From assembly GCA_947630825.1 (NCBI GenBank), contig CANRJA010000001.1, positions 62,001 through 126,000 of the forward strand: 64,000 nucleotides of DNA, in the 5' to 3' direction. Shown in pieces: positions 18,880 to 29,791 of this stretch. The translations under genes and the position numbers were made by a program. The first letter of the stretch is position 1. Every line of letters starts with the position of its first letter. This DNA is from an uncultured Clostridia bacterium. GTDB taxonomy: Bacteria; Bacillota; Clostridia; Oscillospirales; Ruminococcaceae. The notes beneath the pieces were generated by a model. It was not told the origin of the DNA and searched no databases. It was given only the letters and a program-made list of their open reading frames with translations.

Positions 18880-21381
18880 ATGGTAAAAAATTATAAACTC
18901 GGAGAGCTTGCTAAGGATCTAAAACTTACATCGGCAGCTGTTATTAAGTGCCTTGAAGGAGTATACGGAGAGCCAAAGAAGACGGTTTCATCACTCAGCC
19001 CGCAAGAGGCAACCTATGTGTTTGAGTATTTTACACAGAAAAATCAGGTCGAGAGCTTTGATAAATATTTTGCAAGCGGTGTTGTTAAAGAAGAGAAAAA
19101 GGAAAAACCGAAGCCTAGAAAGTCTGAAAAGAAGCCCGCTGTAAAAACGGAGAAGAAAACTGTAAGCAAGCCTAAAAAGGCAGAATCAGAAAATTCTGAA
19201 AAGAAGAAAGATAAACCGGCAAAGACAGAGGTTAAAGCGGCTGAGCCAAAGAAAAAGGCTGAAAAGAAAATTGAGAAAAGGACTCAACCCCAAAAGAAGA
19301 AAACTCCTCCTAAAAAGCAGGATCACGGAACAAAGCAGAAACTTGTTTCAACCGGTTCGTCGCAGAGCGGAGTAACCGTTTCAAAGGGCGAAGAAACGCA
19401 CTCAAACATAAAGACCGTTGATACAAGGGGAAGCTATGTAAACCTCGATAAATACAACGAGAAGTATGACACTCTTGCAGAATCAAAGTCGGGCAGAGGA
19501 AAGGATAACTATACCAAAAAGCAGAAGATAAAGCAGAAGTCTCAGCAATACAGAAAACAGCGCAAGTCAAACAAGGTTGAAACAGAGGCTCAGAAACTTA
19601 AAAGGCTGGAGCTTGAGCGTGCAAGAAAACAGCAGCTCAAGGTTTCAATTCCTGACGAGATAACTGTATCAGAGCTTGCTTCGAGATTAAAGGTCGTTGC
19701 AACCGAAGTTATAAAGAAGCTAATGGGTCTTGGCGTAATGGCATCAATCAACGAGGTCGTTGATTTTGACACTGCGTCACTGGTTGCTGAGGAGCTTGGA
19801 GCTAAAGTTGAAAAGGAAGTACACATAACTATTGAAGAACGTCTTATTGTCGATGAAGAGGATAAGGAAGAGGATTTAGTTGAGAGATGTCCGGTAGTAG
19901 TTGTTATGGGACACGTCGATCACGGTAAGACCTCGATACTTGATAGAATTCGCAACGCGCACGTTACTGACTCTGAGGCTGGTGGAATTACACAACATAT
20001 CGGCGCATATCAGGTTATGTGCAACGGTAAGCCGATTACTTTCCTTGACACTCCCGGACACGAGGCGTTCACAGCTATGAGACTAAGAGGAGCGCAGGCT
20101 ACTGATATTGCTATACTAGTTGTTGCGGCAGACGACGGCGTTATGCCTCAGACTGTTGAAGCCATAAATCACGCAAAGGCGGCAGGGGTATCTATAATTG
20201 TCGCTATTAATAAGATGGACAAAGAGGGCGCAAACCCCGACAGGATTAAGCAGGAATTGACCGAGCATGAAATTCTTTGCGAGGAATGGGGCGGAGACGT
20301 TATCTGCGTGCCTGTATCTGCGGTTACAGGAATGGGTATTGACGAGCTTTTGGAAAACATTTTGCTTGTTGCGGAGGTCAAAGAGCTTAAAGCTAATCCG
20401 AACAGACTCGGAAAAGGAACCGTTATTGAGGCTAGGCTTGATAAGGGCAGAGGTCCTGTTGCGACTATACTTGTTCAGAATGGAACGCTCAATTCGGGAG
20501 ATATTATTATAGCAGGAACTGCTGTTGGAAGAGTAAGGACAATGAGAAACGACAAGGGCGAGGAGATAAAGTCGGCAGGACCTTCTACACCTGTTGAGAT
20601 TACAGGTTTGGGCGAGGTTCCTGACGCCGGAGACGCATTTAATGTCGTTGCAGACGAAAAGCTCGCAAGAGAGCTTGCAGAGCAGAGAAAGCATCAGGCA
20701 AAAGAAGAGATATTCGGACAGTATCAAAAGGTTACTTTGGAAAACCTGTTCAGCCAGATTACAGAGGGAGAGAGAAAAGAGCTTCCTATCATTGTTAAGG
20801 CAGATGTTCAGGGTTCGGTTGAGGCTGTTAAGCAATCTCTTGAAAAAATATCAAACGACGAGGTTAGAGTTAAGGTTATCCACGGCGCTGTTGGTGCTGT
20901 TTCAGAGGGCGACGTTATGCTGGCGGCTGCTTCAAACGCTATTATCGTTGGATTTAACGTGCGTCCTGACCCTATCGCTAAAGAGAGCGCCGAGCGTGAC
21001 GGAGTTGATATCCGTCTTTACAGAATTATTTACGACGCAATCGAGGAGATAGAGGACGCTATGAAGGGTATGCTTGCGCCTAAATACCGTGAGGTTGAAA
21101 CTGCCCGTGCGGAGGTAAGACAGGTATACAAGATTTCTAATGTCGGTCAGGTTGCAGGATGTTATGTTCTGTCGGGTAAAATCGGCAGGAACAACGAAAT
21201 AAGAGTTGTTCGTGACGGCATCGTTATCGCTGAGGATAAGATGGCGAGTCTGAAAAGGTTTAAAGACGACGTTAAAGAGGTTTCAGAAGGGTATGAATGC
21301 GGTATATCTCTTGAGAAATTTTCCGATATTAAAGAGGGAGATATTTTAGAAGCTTTCTATATGGAAGAGTACAGAGACTAG
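18880..21381 (+). CDS. infB: Translation initiation factor IF-2
   Basis: IF-2 is the GTPase that recruits initiator tRNA to the 30S and promotes subunit joining. The start was set at ATG 18880 ([16 protein letters not shown]) after AAGGAGG, giving 833 residues. An upstream in-frame ATG at 18835 would overlap the preceding gene and lacks a site. Residues about 70-260 form a Lys/Glu/Pro-rich linker. The second IF2N domain follows, then the G domain with GHVDHGKTS at about 344-352, DTPGHE and NKMD. Domains II, III and the fMet-tRNA-binding C2 domain complete the protein. Confidence 0.97.
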   Translation: MVKNYKLGELAKDLKLTSAAVIKCLEGVYGEPKKTVSSLSPQEATYVFEYFTQKNQVESFDKYFASGVVKEEKKEKPKPRKSEKKPAVKTEKKTVSKPKKAESENSEKKKDKPAKTEVKAAEPKKKAEKKIEKRTQPQKKKTPPKKQDHGTKQKLVSTGSSQSGVTVSKGEETHSNIKTVDTRGSYVNLDKYNEKYDTLAESKSGRGKDNYTKKQKIKQKSQQYRKQRKSNKVETEAQKLKRLELERARKQQLKVSIPDEITVSELASRLKVVATEVIKKLMGLGVMASINEVVDFDTASLVAEELGAKVEKEVHITIEERLIVDEEDKEEDLVERCPVVVVMGHVDHGKTSILDRIRNAHVTDSEAGGITQHIGAYQVMCNGKPITFLDTPGHEAFTAMRLRGAQATDIAILVVAADDGVMPQTVEAINHAKAAGVSIIVAINKMDKEGANPDRIKQELTEHEILCEEWGGDVICVPVSAVTGMGIDELLENILLVAEVKELKANPNRLGKGTVIEARLDKGRGPVATILVQNGTLNSGDIIIAGTAVGRVRTMRNDKGEEIKSAGPSTPVEITGLGEVPDAGDAFNVVADEKLARELAEQRKHQAKEEIFGQYQKVTLENLFSQITEGERKELPIIVKADVQGSVEAVKQSLEKISNDEVRVKVIHGAVGAVSEGDVMLAAASNAIIVGFNVRPDPIAKESAERDGVDIRLYRIIYDAIEEIEDAMKGMLAPKYREVETARAEVRQVYKISNVGQVAGCYVLSGKIGRNNEIRVVRDGIVIAEDKMASLKRFKDDVKEVSEGYECGISLEKFSDIKEGDILEAFYMEEYRD

Positions 21382-21455
21382 CGTAAAAATACTTAACTAA
21401 GACCTACTAGTTTTTACAGCAGGCATATATATCAAAACTTTAAGGAGAGAACAAA

Positions 21456-21839
21456 TTGGCAGGTTATAAACCAAGAAGATTATCTGAGGATATAAGAAGA
21501 ATTATTTCAGGTAAAATAAGAGATTTAAAGGATCCGAGAATCAATAACAACGGTATGATAACGATTGTTCGCTGTGATGTTTCAAACGATATCTCGTACT
21601 GTAAGGTTTATGTTTCATCTTACGAGGGGTTTGAAAAGGCAAAGGAAGCCGTTAAAGGCTTTGAGTCGGCGTCCGGACTTTTAAAGCGTGAAATTTCCAA
21701 TGTTCTCAGACTGAGAAAATGCCCCGAACTGGAATTTGTCGCTGATAATTCTATGGAACATTCTATTAAAATCAACAAGATTTTAAAGGAGGTTTCAAGT
21801 GATAGATTAATTTCTGATGACGACAGCGAGAAATATTGA
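21456..21839 (+). CDS. rbfA: 30S ribosome-binding factor A
   Basis: RbfA is a cold-shock 30S maturation factor with a KH-like fold. The 127-residue protein starts at TTG 21456 (reading AGYKPRRLSEDIRRIIS) after AAGGAGAG. It contains SNVLRLRKCPELEFVADNSMEHSIKI, the conserved C-terminal strand and helix. It is in the usual place after infB. Confidence 0.95.
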   Translation: MAGYKPRRLSEDIRRIISGKIRDLKDPRINNNGMITIVRCDVSNDISYCKVYVSSYEGFEKAKEAVKGFESASGLLKREISNVLRLRKCPELEFVADNSMEHSIKINKILKEVSSDRLISDDDSEKY

Positions 21840-21893
21840 TAGGCTAGATCATGTTAAACAATTAAGTGATTTCCGCAAAGGAGTGACATACAA

Positions 21894-22850
21894 GTGGATT
21901 TTTCAAAGGTAAAAAGTTTTTTGGAAAGCGACGAATGTAATAATGTAACGATTTTAACGCATAAAAGTCCTGACGGCGATACCTTAGGCGGAGGCTTTGC
22001 ACTATGCTATCTTCTCAGGGATATGGGAAAGAAAGCTAATGTTGTAAATAACGAGCCTTTCCCTAAAAAGTATAAAGAGTTTATGTACCCTGATTACGAG
22101 CCTATGGATTTTGAGGAAAAGTGCGTTATTGCGGTGGACATCGCCAGTTTGGAGCTGTTAGGCGATAATTTGTCTGAGTACAAAAAAGAGGGAAAAGTCG
22201 ACCTTTGTGTAGATCACCATATGACAAATAAAAAATATGCGAAGCTGTATTATATTGATAATGATTCTGCGGCAGCTTGCCAGACATTATATGAGCTGAT
22301 AAAATATATGAAAAGACCCATAACAAAGCTTATTGCGACTTGTCTTTATATCGGCATCGCAACAGACACCGGCTGCTTTAAGTTTGAAAGCGTTTCGCCT
22401 AAAACACATATGATAGCGGCTGAGCTTATTTCATATAGTATAAATCACGGATATTTAAACCGTATGATGTTTGATGTTAAGCCAAGGGGAGTAATCAAGG
22501 TCGAGCAGGAGGTTTTGAGAAATCTAAAATTCTGCTTTGACGACAGATGCGCTATTGAATTTGTGCCTAAGGCTCTTATAGACAACAGCGGTGTGGAGTC
22601 TGCCGAGTTTGAGGAACTGGCGACAATTCCTCTCACAGTAGAGGGAGTTGAAGTCGGCATAACCATTAAAGAAAAGGGAAATAACGATTATAAGCTGTCG
22701 GTTAGGACTACCGATAAGCACGACGCTTGCGCATTTTGCAAAAGCTTCGGCGGCGGAGGTCATCTTCGTGCTGCCGGCTGTCAGATAAGCGGAACATTTG
22801 ACGAGGTTATGAAAAAGATAACAGACAGAGCCGCTGAGATGTTTGAATAA
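21894..22850 (+). CDS. nrnA: DHH-family oligoribonuclease/pAp phosphatase (NrnA-like)
   Basis: NrnA-type enzymes degrade short oligoribonucleotides and dephosphorylate pAp. The 318-residue protein has the DHH domain metal motifs SPDGDTLGGG, AVDIA and VDHH (near residues 24, 86 and 106) and the C-terminal DHHA1 motif GGGGHLRAAGC near residue 285. GTG 21894 follows AAAGGAGTG. Position between rbfA and truB is conserved in Clostridia and Bacilli. Confidence 0.93.
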   Translation: MDFSKVKSFLESDECNNVTILTHKSPDGDTLGGGFALCYLLRDMGKKANVVNNEPFPKKYKEFMYPDYEPMDFEEKCVIAVDIASLELLGDNLSEYKKEGKVDLCVDHHMTNKKYAKLYYIDNDSAAACQTLYELIKYMKRPITKLIATCLYIGIATDTGCFKFESVSPKTHMIAAELISYSINHGYLNRMMFDVKPRGVIKVEQEVLRNLKFCFDDRCAIEFVPKALIDNSGVESAEFEELATIPLTVEGVEVGITIKEKGNNDYKLSVRTTDKHDACAFCKSFGGGGHLRAAGCQISGTFDEVMKKITDRAAEMFE

Positions 22851-22860
22851 TCATAAAGCT

Positions 22861-23763
22861 ATGGATAAAGAATTAAACGGAATTATCGTTATAAACAAGC
22901 CTAAGGGGTTTACCTCCTTTGATGTTATTGCAAAGCTGAGAGGTATCCTTCATATCAAAAGACTGGGGCACGCAGGAACGTTAGACCCAATGGCTACGGG
23001 AGTTTTGCCTGTTTTTGTCGGCAAGGCGACAAAGGCTTGCGACATTCTTCCTAACAACGAAAAGAGCTATAAAGCGGGATTTAAGCTAGGTATAAAGACA
23101 GATACTCAGGATATTACAGGCAAAATCATTTTTGAGGAAAAGTCAAGTATCAGTTCTGACAGGCTAATGGAAAAAGTTAAGATGTTTTTAGGCGAAACAG
23201 AACAGCTTCCGCCGATGTACTCGGCAGTATCAATAGGCGGAAAGCGCCTTTATGAGCTTGCACGAGAGGGTAAAGAGGTAGAGAGAAAGCCGAGAAAGAT
23301 AAATGTCAAAATCATAGAAGTCACAGAGTTTGATGAGGCTTCGCAAACAGGAGAAATAGAGGTACACTGTTCTAAGGGAACGTATATAAGAACCATAATT
23401 CACGATTTGGGCGAGTCTCTCGGTACAGGCGGAGTTTTGACATCGCTTGAGAGAACATCATCAAGCGGGTATGATACTTCTCAAAGTCATACGCTTGACG
23501 AGGTTCGTGTGCTTATAGAAAGCGGTAAAGGTATTGAGGGGATAATGTACCCGATTGACAGTGCTTTTATGATTTATGAAAAGGTCGTTTTAAATCAAAA
23601 GCATACAAGACTATATAAAAACGGCGTAAAGCTAAGGCTAGAACAGGTTATGGCAAAGGGCGGAAATACATATCGTGTATACGGAAGTGATAATGTGTTT
23701 TTAGGACTGGCTTTTGCAGACGGCAAAACAAATAAATTTGTTATAAAAAAGAATTTCTTTTAA
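22861..23763 (+). CDS. truB: tRNA pseudouridine(55) synthase TruB
   Basis: It makes pseudouridine 55 in the T-loop of tRNAs. The 300-residue protein has GIIVINKPKGFTSFDVI at the N-terminus, the catalytic Asp in GHAGTLDPMATGVLPV, the YKAGFKLG strand and CSKGTYIRTIIHDLG. The start was set at ATG 22861. An in-frame TTG at 22843 would overlap nrnA by eight bases, and neither has a strong ribosome-binding site, so the first residues are uncertain. Confidence 0.95.
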   Translation: MDKELNGIIVINKPKGFTSFDVIAKLRGILHIKRLGHAGTLDPMATGVLPVFVGKATKACDILPNNEKSYKAGFKLGIKTDTQDITGKIIFEEKSSISSDRLMEKVKMFLGETEQLPPMYSAVSIGGKRLYELAREGKEVERKPRKINVKIIEVTEFDEASQTGEIEVHCSKGTYIRTIIHDLGESLGTGGVLTSLERTSSSGYDTSQSHTLDEVRVLIESGKGIEGIMYPIDSAFMIYEKVVLNQKHTRLYKNGVKLRLEQVMAKGGNTYRVYGSDNVFLGLAFADGKTNKFVIKKNFF

Positions 23764-23816
23764 GCTGAGATTTTGAATGTAAAACTAATTCGGTTCTTGG
23801 CAAAGGGATTGGTATT

Positions 23817-24746
23817 ATGATTTTAGACATAACAAAAAGCAAAGGCGCTTTTCAAAATAAAACTGCTGTAACAATGGGGATATTCGACGGAGTACACAGA
23901 GGGCATCAGGCTGTTATTAATACCGCTTGCGAGTTTAAAAAGCAAGGGCTGGATGTCGTACTGTTCACATTTAAAACAGATACCGTCACCACAAAGGGCA
24001 GAGGATTTATAGAAATGCTTTTATCTGACGATTTAAAAAAAGAGCGTTTTGCTAAATTGGGGGTCGACTATATATATTCCCCTGCTTTTGATGAAATGAA
24101 GAATATGACTTCTGCTCAATTTGTTGAGCAGGTTTTGTATAAAAAACTGAATGCGGAGGTCGTTGTCTGCGGAGAGGATTTTCGCTTCGGAAAGGGAGCA
24201 AAAGGAGACGCAGAAAAATTAAAATTACTGTGTGAAAAGTATCATATAAAGACGGTCATAGTCAAGCAGGCGCAGTATGAGGGCAGAAAGATAAGCTCGT
24301 CAGATATAAGAGACTGCATAAGGCGTGGAGAAATCAAAAGGGCAAACGAGATGCTTGGGTACAATTATTATTACAAGCTGCCTGTTCTGCACGGTAACGA
24401 AATAGGTAGAACGCTTGACTTCCCTACGATAAATCAGGAGATCACAAAAGGATATATATTACCTTTGTTTGGGGTTTATATTACCCGAACAAAGATAGAT
24501 GGCAAGTGGCATAACAGCATTTCAAATATTGGCGTAAAGCCCACGTTTGAGGAAAGGTCTGCGCCGTTGATTGAGACAAATATCCTAGACTTCGAGGGAG
24601 ATATATACGGACAAGTTGTAGAGGTTGAGCTTATTTGTTTTTTAAGACCGGAGAGGAAGTTTGAAAGTGTTGATGAGTTAAAAAGGCAGGTCAAGTCTGA
24701 TATAAATAAAACAAGAGAATTTTTTGAACATTGGGAGGATTTATAA
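23817..24746 (+). CDS. ribF: Bifunctional riboflavin kinase/FAD synthetase
   Basis: It converts riboflavin to FMN and FMN to FAD. The N-terminal FAD synthetase nucleotidyltransferase domain has [12 protein letters not shown] (the GxHxGH-type motif) and the [14 protein letters not shown] motif near residue 160. The C-terminal kinase domain has [11 protein letters not shown] near 200 and [13 protein letters not shown]. It totals 309 residues. The stop shares one base with the gltX start. Confidence 0.95.
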   Translation: MILDITKSKGAFQNKTAVTMGIFDGVHRGHQAVINTACEFKKQGLDVVLFTFKTDTVTTKGRGFIEMLLSDDLKKERFAKLGVDYIYSPAFDEMKNMTSAQFVEQVLYKKLNAEVVVCGEDFRFGKGAKGDAEKLKLLCEKYHIKTVIVKQAQYEGRKISSSDIRDCIRRGEIKRANEMLGYNYYYKLPVLHGNEIGRTLDFPTINQEITKGYILPLFGVYITRTKIDGKWHNSISNIGVKPTFEERSAPLIETNILDFEGDIYGQVVEVELICFLRPERKFESVDELKRQVKSDINKTREFFEHWEDL

Positions 24747-26203
24747 TGAGCAAGGTAAGAACAAGATTTGCGCCAAGCCCCACAGGGTATATGCATATTG
24801 GAAATCTAAGAACGGCATTGTTCACTTATATTATTGCAAAGAAAAACGGCGGAGACTTTATTCTGAGAATTGAGGACACCGACAGGGAAAGACTTGTAGA
24901 GGGTGCGACCGACGTTATTTACAATACGCTTAGAGAGTGCGGACTGAACTGGGACGAGGGTCCTGACGTTGGGGGAGAATACGGTCCTTATATACAGTCT
25001 GAGAGAATGGGAATGTATAAGGATTATGCCATAGAGCTTGTCGAGAAAGGAAAGGCTTATTACTGCTTTTGCGATAAGGAGCGTTTGGACGAGTTAAAGG
25101 CTGTTCAGGAGGCAAGCGGAGTTATGCCTATGTATGACAGGCATTGCAGAAATTTAAGCGATGAGGAAGTTAAAGAAAAGCTTGAAGCCGGAATACCGTA
25201 TGTAATCAGGCAAAAGGTTCCCACAGAGGGCGAAACGACATTCCACGATGAGCTTTACGGAGACATAACAACTCCTAACTCAACGCTTGACGATCAGATA
25301 CTTCTAAAAAGCGACGGCTATCCGACGTATAATTTCGCAAATGTAATCGACGACCACCTGATGGGAATTACCCATATAGTAAGGGGAAACGAGTATCTTT
25401 CTTCAACGCCTAAGTATAATCTTCTTTATGAGGCATTTGGTTGGGAAGTACCTAAGTATATTCACGTTGAGCATATAATGAAGGACAAACAGCATAAGCT
25501 GGCAAAGCGTGACGGTGATGCATCTTATCAGGATTTGATAAAGCAGGGCTATCTTACAGAGGCAATACTCAACTATATTGCATTGCTTGGCTGGGCGCCT
25601 AAAGGAGAAAGAGAGATTTTCACTCTTCCTGAACTGATTGAGGAATTTGACGTTTCGGGACTTTCAAAGTCACCTGCTATTTTTGACGCTATGAAGCTGA
25701 AAGCGATAAACGGCGAGTATATAAGAAAAATGCCTATTGAGGAGTTTGAAAGCCACGCAATGCCTTATTTAAAGCAGTCTATAAAGAGAGAGGATATAAA
25801 CTTAAGAGATGTTGCAGAGCTTTTGCAGCCGAGAACTGAGCTTTTTACTGATATTCCTGAGCAGGTTGACTTTATTGACAAAATGCCTGAGTATGACAAT
25901 GCTTTGTACTGTCATAAAAAGATGAAAACTAATGAGGAGAACTCTCTTGTTTCTTTAAAAGAGGTTTTGCCTGTTTTAGAGGGTATTGATGAGAATAGCT
26001 GGAATCAGGAGACTATATACAACAATGTCGTTGAGCTTGTTAAGAAAATGGAGGTCAAAAACGGAGTTGTATTCTGGCCGCTGAGAGTTGCCGTTTCCGG
26101 CAAGGCTTTCACGCCGGGCGGCGGAGTTGAGCTTTGCGTTATTTTGGGAAAAGACGAGTCAATAAAGAGAGTTAAAACGGCTATAGAAAAGCTGTCAAAG
26201 TGA
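24746..26203 (+). CDS. gltX: Glutamyl-tRNA synthetase
   Basis: This class I aminoacyl-tRNA synthetase charges tRNA-Glu. The start was placed at ATG 24746 ([14 protein letters not shown]) after GGGAGG. The HIGH motif reads [11 protein letters not shown] and the KMSKS counterpart reads HKLAKRDGD. The 485-residue length fits the non-discriminating/discriminating GluRS family; which type cannot be told here. A CxC-type zinc motif is partly kept as [12 protein letters not shown]. It is the last gene of this transcription unit. Confidence 0.96.
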   Translation: MSKVRTRFAPSPTGYMHIGNLRTALFTYIIAKKNGGDFILRIEDTDRERLVEGATDVIYNTLRECGLNWDEGPDVGGEYGPYIQSERMGMYKDYAIELVEKGKAYYCFCDKERLDELKAVQEASGVMPMYDRHCRNLSDEEVKEKLEAGIPYVIRQKVPTEGETTFHDELYGDITTPNSTLDDQILLKSDGYPTYNFANVIDDHLMGITHIVRGNEYLSSTPKYNLLYEAFGWEVPKYIHVEHIMKDKQHKLAKRDGDASYQDLIKQGYLTEAILNYIALLGWAPKGEREIFTLPELIEEFDVSGLSKSPAIFDAMKLKAINGEYIRKMPIEEFESHAMPYLKQSIKREDINLRDVAELLQPRTELFTDIPEQVDFIDKMPEYDNALYCHKKMKTNEENSLVSLKEVLPVLEGIDENSWNQETIYNNVVELVKKMEVKNGVVFWPLRVAVSGKAFTPGGGVELCVILGKDESIKRVKTAIEKLSK

Positions 26204-26326
26204 GTTAAGCAGCTTGTCAAACAAATGACAGGTAAGACCATTTCTTTAGTTTTTCATACAACTATCACAATAAACTGCTAAAATACAGATGATTTAAAAA
26301 TACTATCGTGAGGAGGTTATCCTTAT

Positions 26327-27295
26327 ATGATTGAGGTAAAAAATCTTTCAAAGCATTTTGGAGACAAAAAGGCTGTAGACGGTATTTCCTTTACCGCCGA
26401 AGACGGCGAAATACTCGGCTTTTTAGGACCTAACGGTGCAGGTAAATCCACAACTATGAATATTCTCACAGGGTATATTTCGTCAACGGACGGCGTTGCG
26501 CTGATAGATGGGATAGATATTCTGGAAAACCCTATAAAGGCTAAGCAGAAGATAGGCTATCTTCCCGAGCAGCCGCCGCTTTATATGGATATGACTGTTA
26601 AGGAATATCTTTCATTTGTGTATGATTTGAAAAAGTGCAAGCTGCCGAGAAATACGCATCTTAAAGACATTTGTAATCTTGTGAAAATAGAAAATGTTTA
26701 TAACAGAGTTATAAAGAACCTTTCAAAGGGATACAAGCAAAGAGTTGGTCTTGCACAGGCGCTTGTGGGAAATCCCAATGTGCTGATTTTAGACGAGCCT
26801 ACTGTTGGTCTTGACCCTAATCAGATCATTGAAATAAGGACGCTTATCAAAAGGCTAGGCAAAAACCATACGGTTATTCTGTCCTCGCATATTTTGTCTG
26901 AGGTTCAGGCTGTGTGCGATAAAATCGTTGTTATAAATCAGGGCAAGATAGTTGCTGACGATACCGAAGAAAACCTTTCAAAGAACCTTGTAAACAACAA
27001 TAAAATCTCAGTCAAGATAGACGGACCTTTTGATGAGGTTGAAAAGGTTATAAGCTCGATAGTCGGCGTTAAAGTTGTTAGTATGACATCAAAAGACACC
27101 GACGAGTTCTGCGAGTTTTCTATTGAATCTGAGGAGGGCGTTGATATTCGCCGTGAGTTGTTTAAGAGGATTTCTGAGCGAAGCTGGTATATTATGGAGC
27201 TTAAAACTTCGGATATGTCGCTTGAAGATATATTCTTAAGACTTACAGTCGGGGAGAGTATTCCTGCTGTGCAAAGGAACGGAGGTAATGAATAA
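26327..27295 (+). CDS. ABC transporter ATP-binding protein, GldA/NosF type
   Basis: The 322-residue protein has Walker A GPNGAGKST (about residues 38-46), the signature LSKGYKQRVGLAQAL, Walker B VLILDEPTVGLDP and the H-loop SSHIL. A C-terminal extension of about 100 residues follows, as in the CcmA/NosF/GldA group. It is preceded by GGAGG and overlaps the permease gene by one base (TAATG). With the next three genes it forms a Gld-like exporter locus. Substrate unknown. Confidence 0.92.
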   Translation: MIEVKNLSKHFGDKKAVDGISFTAEDGEILGFLGPNGAGKSTTMNILTGYISSTDGVALIDGIDILENPIKAKQKIGYLPEQPPLYMDMTVKEYLSFVYDLKKCKLPRNTHLKDICNLVKIENVYNRVIKNLSKGYKQRVGLAQALVGNPNVLILDEPTVGLDPNQIIEIRTLIKRLGKNHTVILSSHILSEVQAVCDKIVVINQGKIVADDTEENLSKNLVNNNKISVKIDGPFDEVEKVISSIVGVKVVSMTSKDTDEFCEFSIESEEGVDIRRELFKRISERSWYIMELKTSDMSLEDIFLRLTVGESIPAVQRNGGNE

Positions 27296-28035
27296 TGAAG
27301 GCAATTTTTAGAAGAGAATTTGTTTCATATTTTACTACTCCTATAGGGTATATTTTTCTTGCTATATTTTTTGCTCTGGCAGGAATAGATTATTCTGTAA
27401 CATCTATTGCAAAAGGCTCTTCCGGTTCTTCGGGGGGTGCTCAAGGGTACGGAACGGCAGAGCTTACACAGTTTTTTCTGTGGCTGCTTATTATAATAGT
27501 AATTTTGATACCCATACTCACTATGAGAACCTTATCTGAGGATAAGAGACAGAAAACAGATCAAATTCTTTTGACGTCTCCTGTTAATTTATCGGGGATC
27601 GTTGCAGGAAAGTTTTTCGCATCATTTTTAGTTTATATGATGGGTTTAGCGATAACTCTTGTATTTTCAGTAGTTGTTTCGGCGTTTTCAAAGCCTGACT
27701 GGCTCACTGTTTTTGGAAATATTGTAGGTCTGCTGCTTTTGGGCGCTGCGTGTATCTCAATAGGCATTTTTGCTTCGAGCCTTACTGAAAATCAGGTCGT
27801 TTCAGCGGTTATAAGTTTGGCTTCAATCGGTTTGATGAGCCTGCTTTCGGTTATTTCAAGCTTTATACCTATTGAAATTATACAGACTATTCTCAATAAG
27901 CTTTGCTTTTTAGAAAGATATATCGGATTTACATACGGTCAATTCGATTTATCGAGTGCATTATACTTCATCAGCGTTGCCGTAGCATTTATGTTCTTTA
28001 CAGTCAGAGTGCTTGAAAAACGCCGTTGGGCTTAA
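27295..28035 (+). CDS. ABC-2 type permease, GldF-like
   Basis: This is a 246-residue integral membrane protein with about six hydrophobic segments. The N-terminus is MKAIFRREFVSYFTTPIGYIF, typical of ABC-2 permeases that start with a cytoplasmic helix. The MRTLSEDKRQKTDQILLTSPV segment near residue 80 is diagnostic of the GldF/NosY-type subfamily. It partners the ATPase immediately upstream. Confidence 0.9.
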   Translation: MKAIFRREFVSYFTTPIGYIFLAIFFALAGIDYSVTSIAKGSSGSSGGAQGYGTAELTQFFLWLLIIIVILIPILTMRTLSEDKRQKTDQILLTSPVNLSGIVAGKFFASFLVYMMGLAITLVFSVVVSAFSKPDWLTVFGNIVGLLLLGAACISIGIFASSLTENQVVSAVISLASIGLMSLLSVISSFIPIEIIQTILNKLCFLERYIGFTYGQFDLSSALYFISVAVAFMFFTVRVLEKRRWA

Positions 28036-28049
28036 AGGAGGTAGCGAAG

Positions 28050-29771
28050 ATGAATATGGACGAAAAAGATTTTCAACAGCAAGAGCAAGTATTATCAGAG
28101 ACAACAGAAAATTCAGAAACCGATGTTATTGAAACATTTGATAATGAATTTGATAAAGAAACAGAAATTGAAACTGAAACAGATTCAGAGTTTAGTGAAG
28201 GCTCAGAAGCATCTGATTTTCAAGAGGAGAATTCTGAGGATAAGGTAAAAAAACAGAAAAAGCCAAAGAAAAATTTTAAAAGGCTAAAGCACGGTACTAT
28301 GGCTACTGTTTTAACTGTTGTTTTCATAGTTGTTTTGGTGCTTGTGAATATCGTAGCGACAAGCGTTTTTGAGAGATTTCCGCTTACCATTGATATGACA
28401 TCAGATGAATCATATACGATTTCTGATGAAACTGCGGATTATATCAAGGGAGTGGATAAAAAGGTAAAAATCACGGTTTTGTCTGAGGAGAGTGAATTTA
28501 CTTCGACCTCGAAATATATTCGACAATCTAATGAGATTTTGAAAAACATTGTTAAGAGCAATAAAAACTTTTCTATTGAATATATAGACCTTTTGTCAAA
28601 TCCTGAGGTCAAATCTGAATATGAGGACAGTCTTTCCGAGTATGATATTATAGTTGAGTCGGGCAAAAATCACGAAAGAACAACGGTTGTGCATCCGCAG
28701 GACCTGGTTAATTTCTCAAACGATTTTGAAACATCTTTTCAGCAGAATATGGGAGGAACTCTCGACTCGTTTATAGAATACTACGGCGGAATGACCGCTA
28801 TTCAGAACTATCCAACAGGAATTGAGAGCAACTGTGCAGAACAGGCTATCACGTCTGCAATTTTAAAGGTTACTGACGCAAACCCTGTAACAGTTACTCT
28901 GCTTACGGGAAGAAACGAACTGACATCGTTGTCATATTTTCAAAGTCTACTAAATGCAAACGGATATATAGTAAACAGTGTTGATATAACTACTCAGGAT
29001 ATTCCAAAGGAAGCAAACCTTATTGTTATGGGAGCTCCGAGCGTTGATTATACGGCAGAGGAAGTTGAAAAGGTATCGGCGTTTTTGGATAACGATGAGA
29101 AGCTTGAAAAGAATCTTCTTTACATTGAAAGCGTTCAGCAGCCTGACACTCCGAATATCGACGAGCTTTTAGAGGAGTACGGAATAAAGTTCAGAGACGA
29201 GTTTGTATATGATTCAAACGGTAGCAATGCAAGCAACGGATATGTGTTTATGGAGCGTTCAAGTGACAAGTTTATGGACGACATCAAGGATGATTCATTG
29301 AGGCTGTTCACAAGTTTATATACAAAGCCTATTACCATTGAGTTTGATGAAAAAAATATGAGAACCTGCGAGGCTTATATTCAGACGTCGGATACAGGTT
29401 ATACGATGGACAAAAACAGTAAAGAGCTGACAAACGGAGTAACAGTTACCGCAGCAGTAGGTTCAAAGGCTTCGTTTATTGGCGATAAAACTAATTACAG
29501 CAACCTTATTGCCCTTGGTTCTGAATTTTTCCTTGATGATACTGTGCTTCAGATGTCGCAGTATTTAAACAGACAGTGGATACTTAGCATTATAAACGGC
29601 GTTACGGGAAAATCATCAGGTATTACTATCGAGCCAAAGACCGTTGAGGGAGGCTTGTTTGATTTGACAAACACGCAGATAAGGGTTCTTGAATGGGTGT
29701 TTATAGTTATAATTCCTGTTATTGTTCTTGCGTTGGGAATCATAATCTGGATAAGGAGAAAGAACAGATAG
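28050..29771 (+). CDS. GldG-like ABC transport auxiliary protein
   Basis: The 573-residue protein starts at ATG 28050 after AAAGGAGG. An upstream in-frame TTG lies inside the preceding gene and has no site. Residues 1-70 are strongly acidic, 73-84 are Lys-rich, and a membrane helix follows (about 88-108). A large extracytoplasmic domain comes next with YTISDETADYIKGVDKKVKITVLS, the GldG/IFT52-like pattern. A C-terminal helix (about 550-570) ends with a basic tail. The long acidic N-terminus is unusual for the family. Confidence 0.85.
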   Translation: MNMDEKDFQQQEQVLSETTENSETDVIETFDNEFDKETEIETETDSEFSEGSEASDFQEENSEDKVKKQKKPKKNFKRLKHGTMATVLTVVFIVVLVLVNIVATSVFERFPLTIDMTSDESYTISDETADYIKGVDKKVKITVLSEESEFTSTSKYIRQSNEILKNIVKSNKNFSIEYIDLLSNPEVKSEYEDSLSEYDIIVESGKNHERTTVVHPQDLVNFSNDFETSFQQNMGGTLDSFIEYYGGMTAIQNYPTGIESNCAEQAITSAILKVTDANPVTVTLLTGRNELTSLSYFQSLLNANGYIVNSVDITTQDIPKEANLIVMGAPSVDYTAEEVEKVSAFLDNDEKLEKNLLYIESVQQPDTPNIDELLEEYGIKFRDEFVYDSNGSNASNGYVFMERSSDKFMDDIKDDSLRLFTSLYTKPITIEFDEKNMRTCEAYIQTSDTGYTMDKNSKELTNGVTVTAAVGSKASFIGDKTNYSNLIALGSEFFLDDTVLQMSQYLNRQWILSIINGVTGKSSGITIEPKTVEGGLFDLTNTQIRVLEWVFIVIIPVIVLALGIIIWIRRKNR

Positions 29772-29791
29772 GCAATAGGAGAGAAATCTAA

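Noticed and set aside
20116-20835. Long minus-strand open frame opposite infB
   Set aside because: It lies wholly inside the G domain and domain II of IF-2 and encodes a Cys/Ser/Asn-rich product typical of antisense shadow frames.
26209-26245. Terminator after gltX
   Set aside because: CTTGTCA/TGACAGG makes a short stem with a mismatch-like G-U pair and no T-run follows, so it is too weak to list as a feature.
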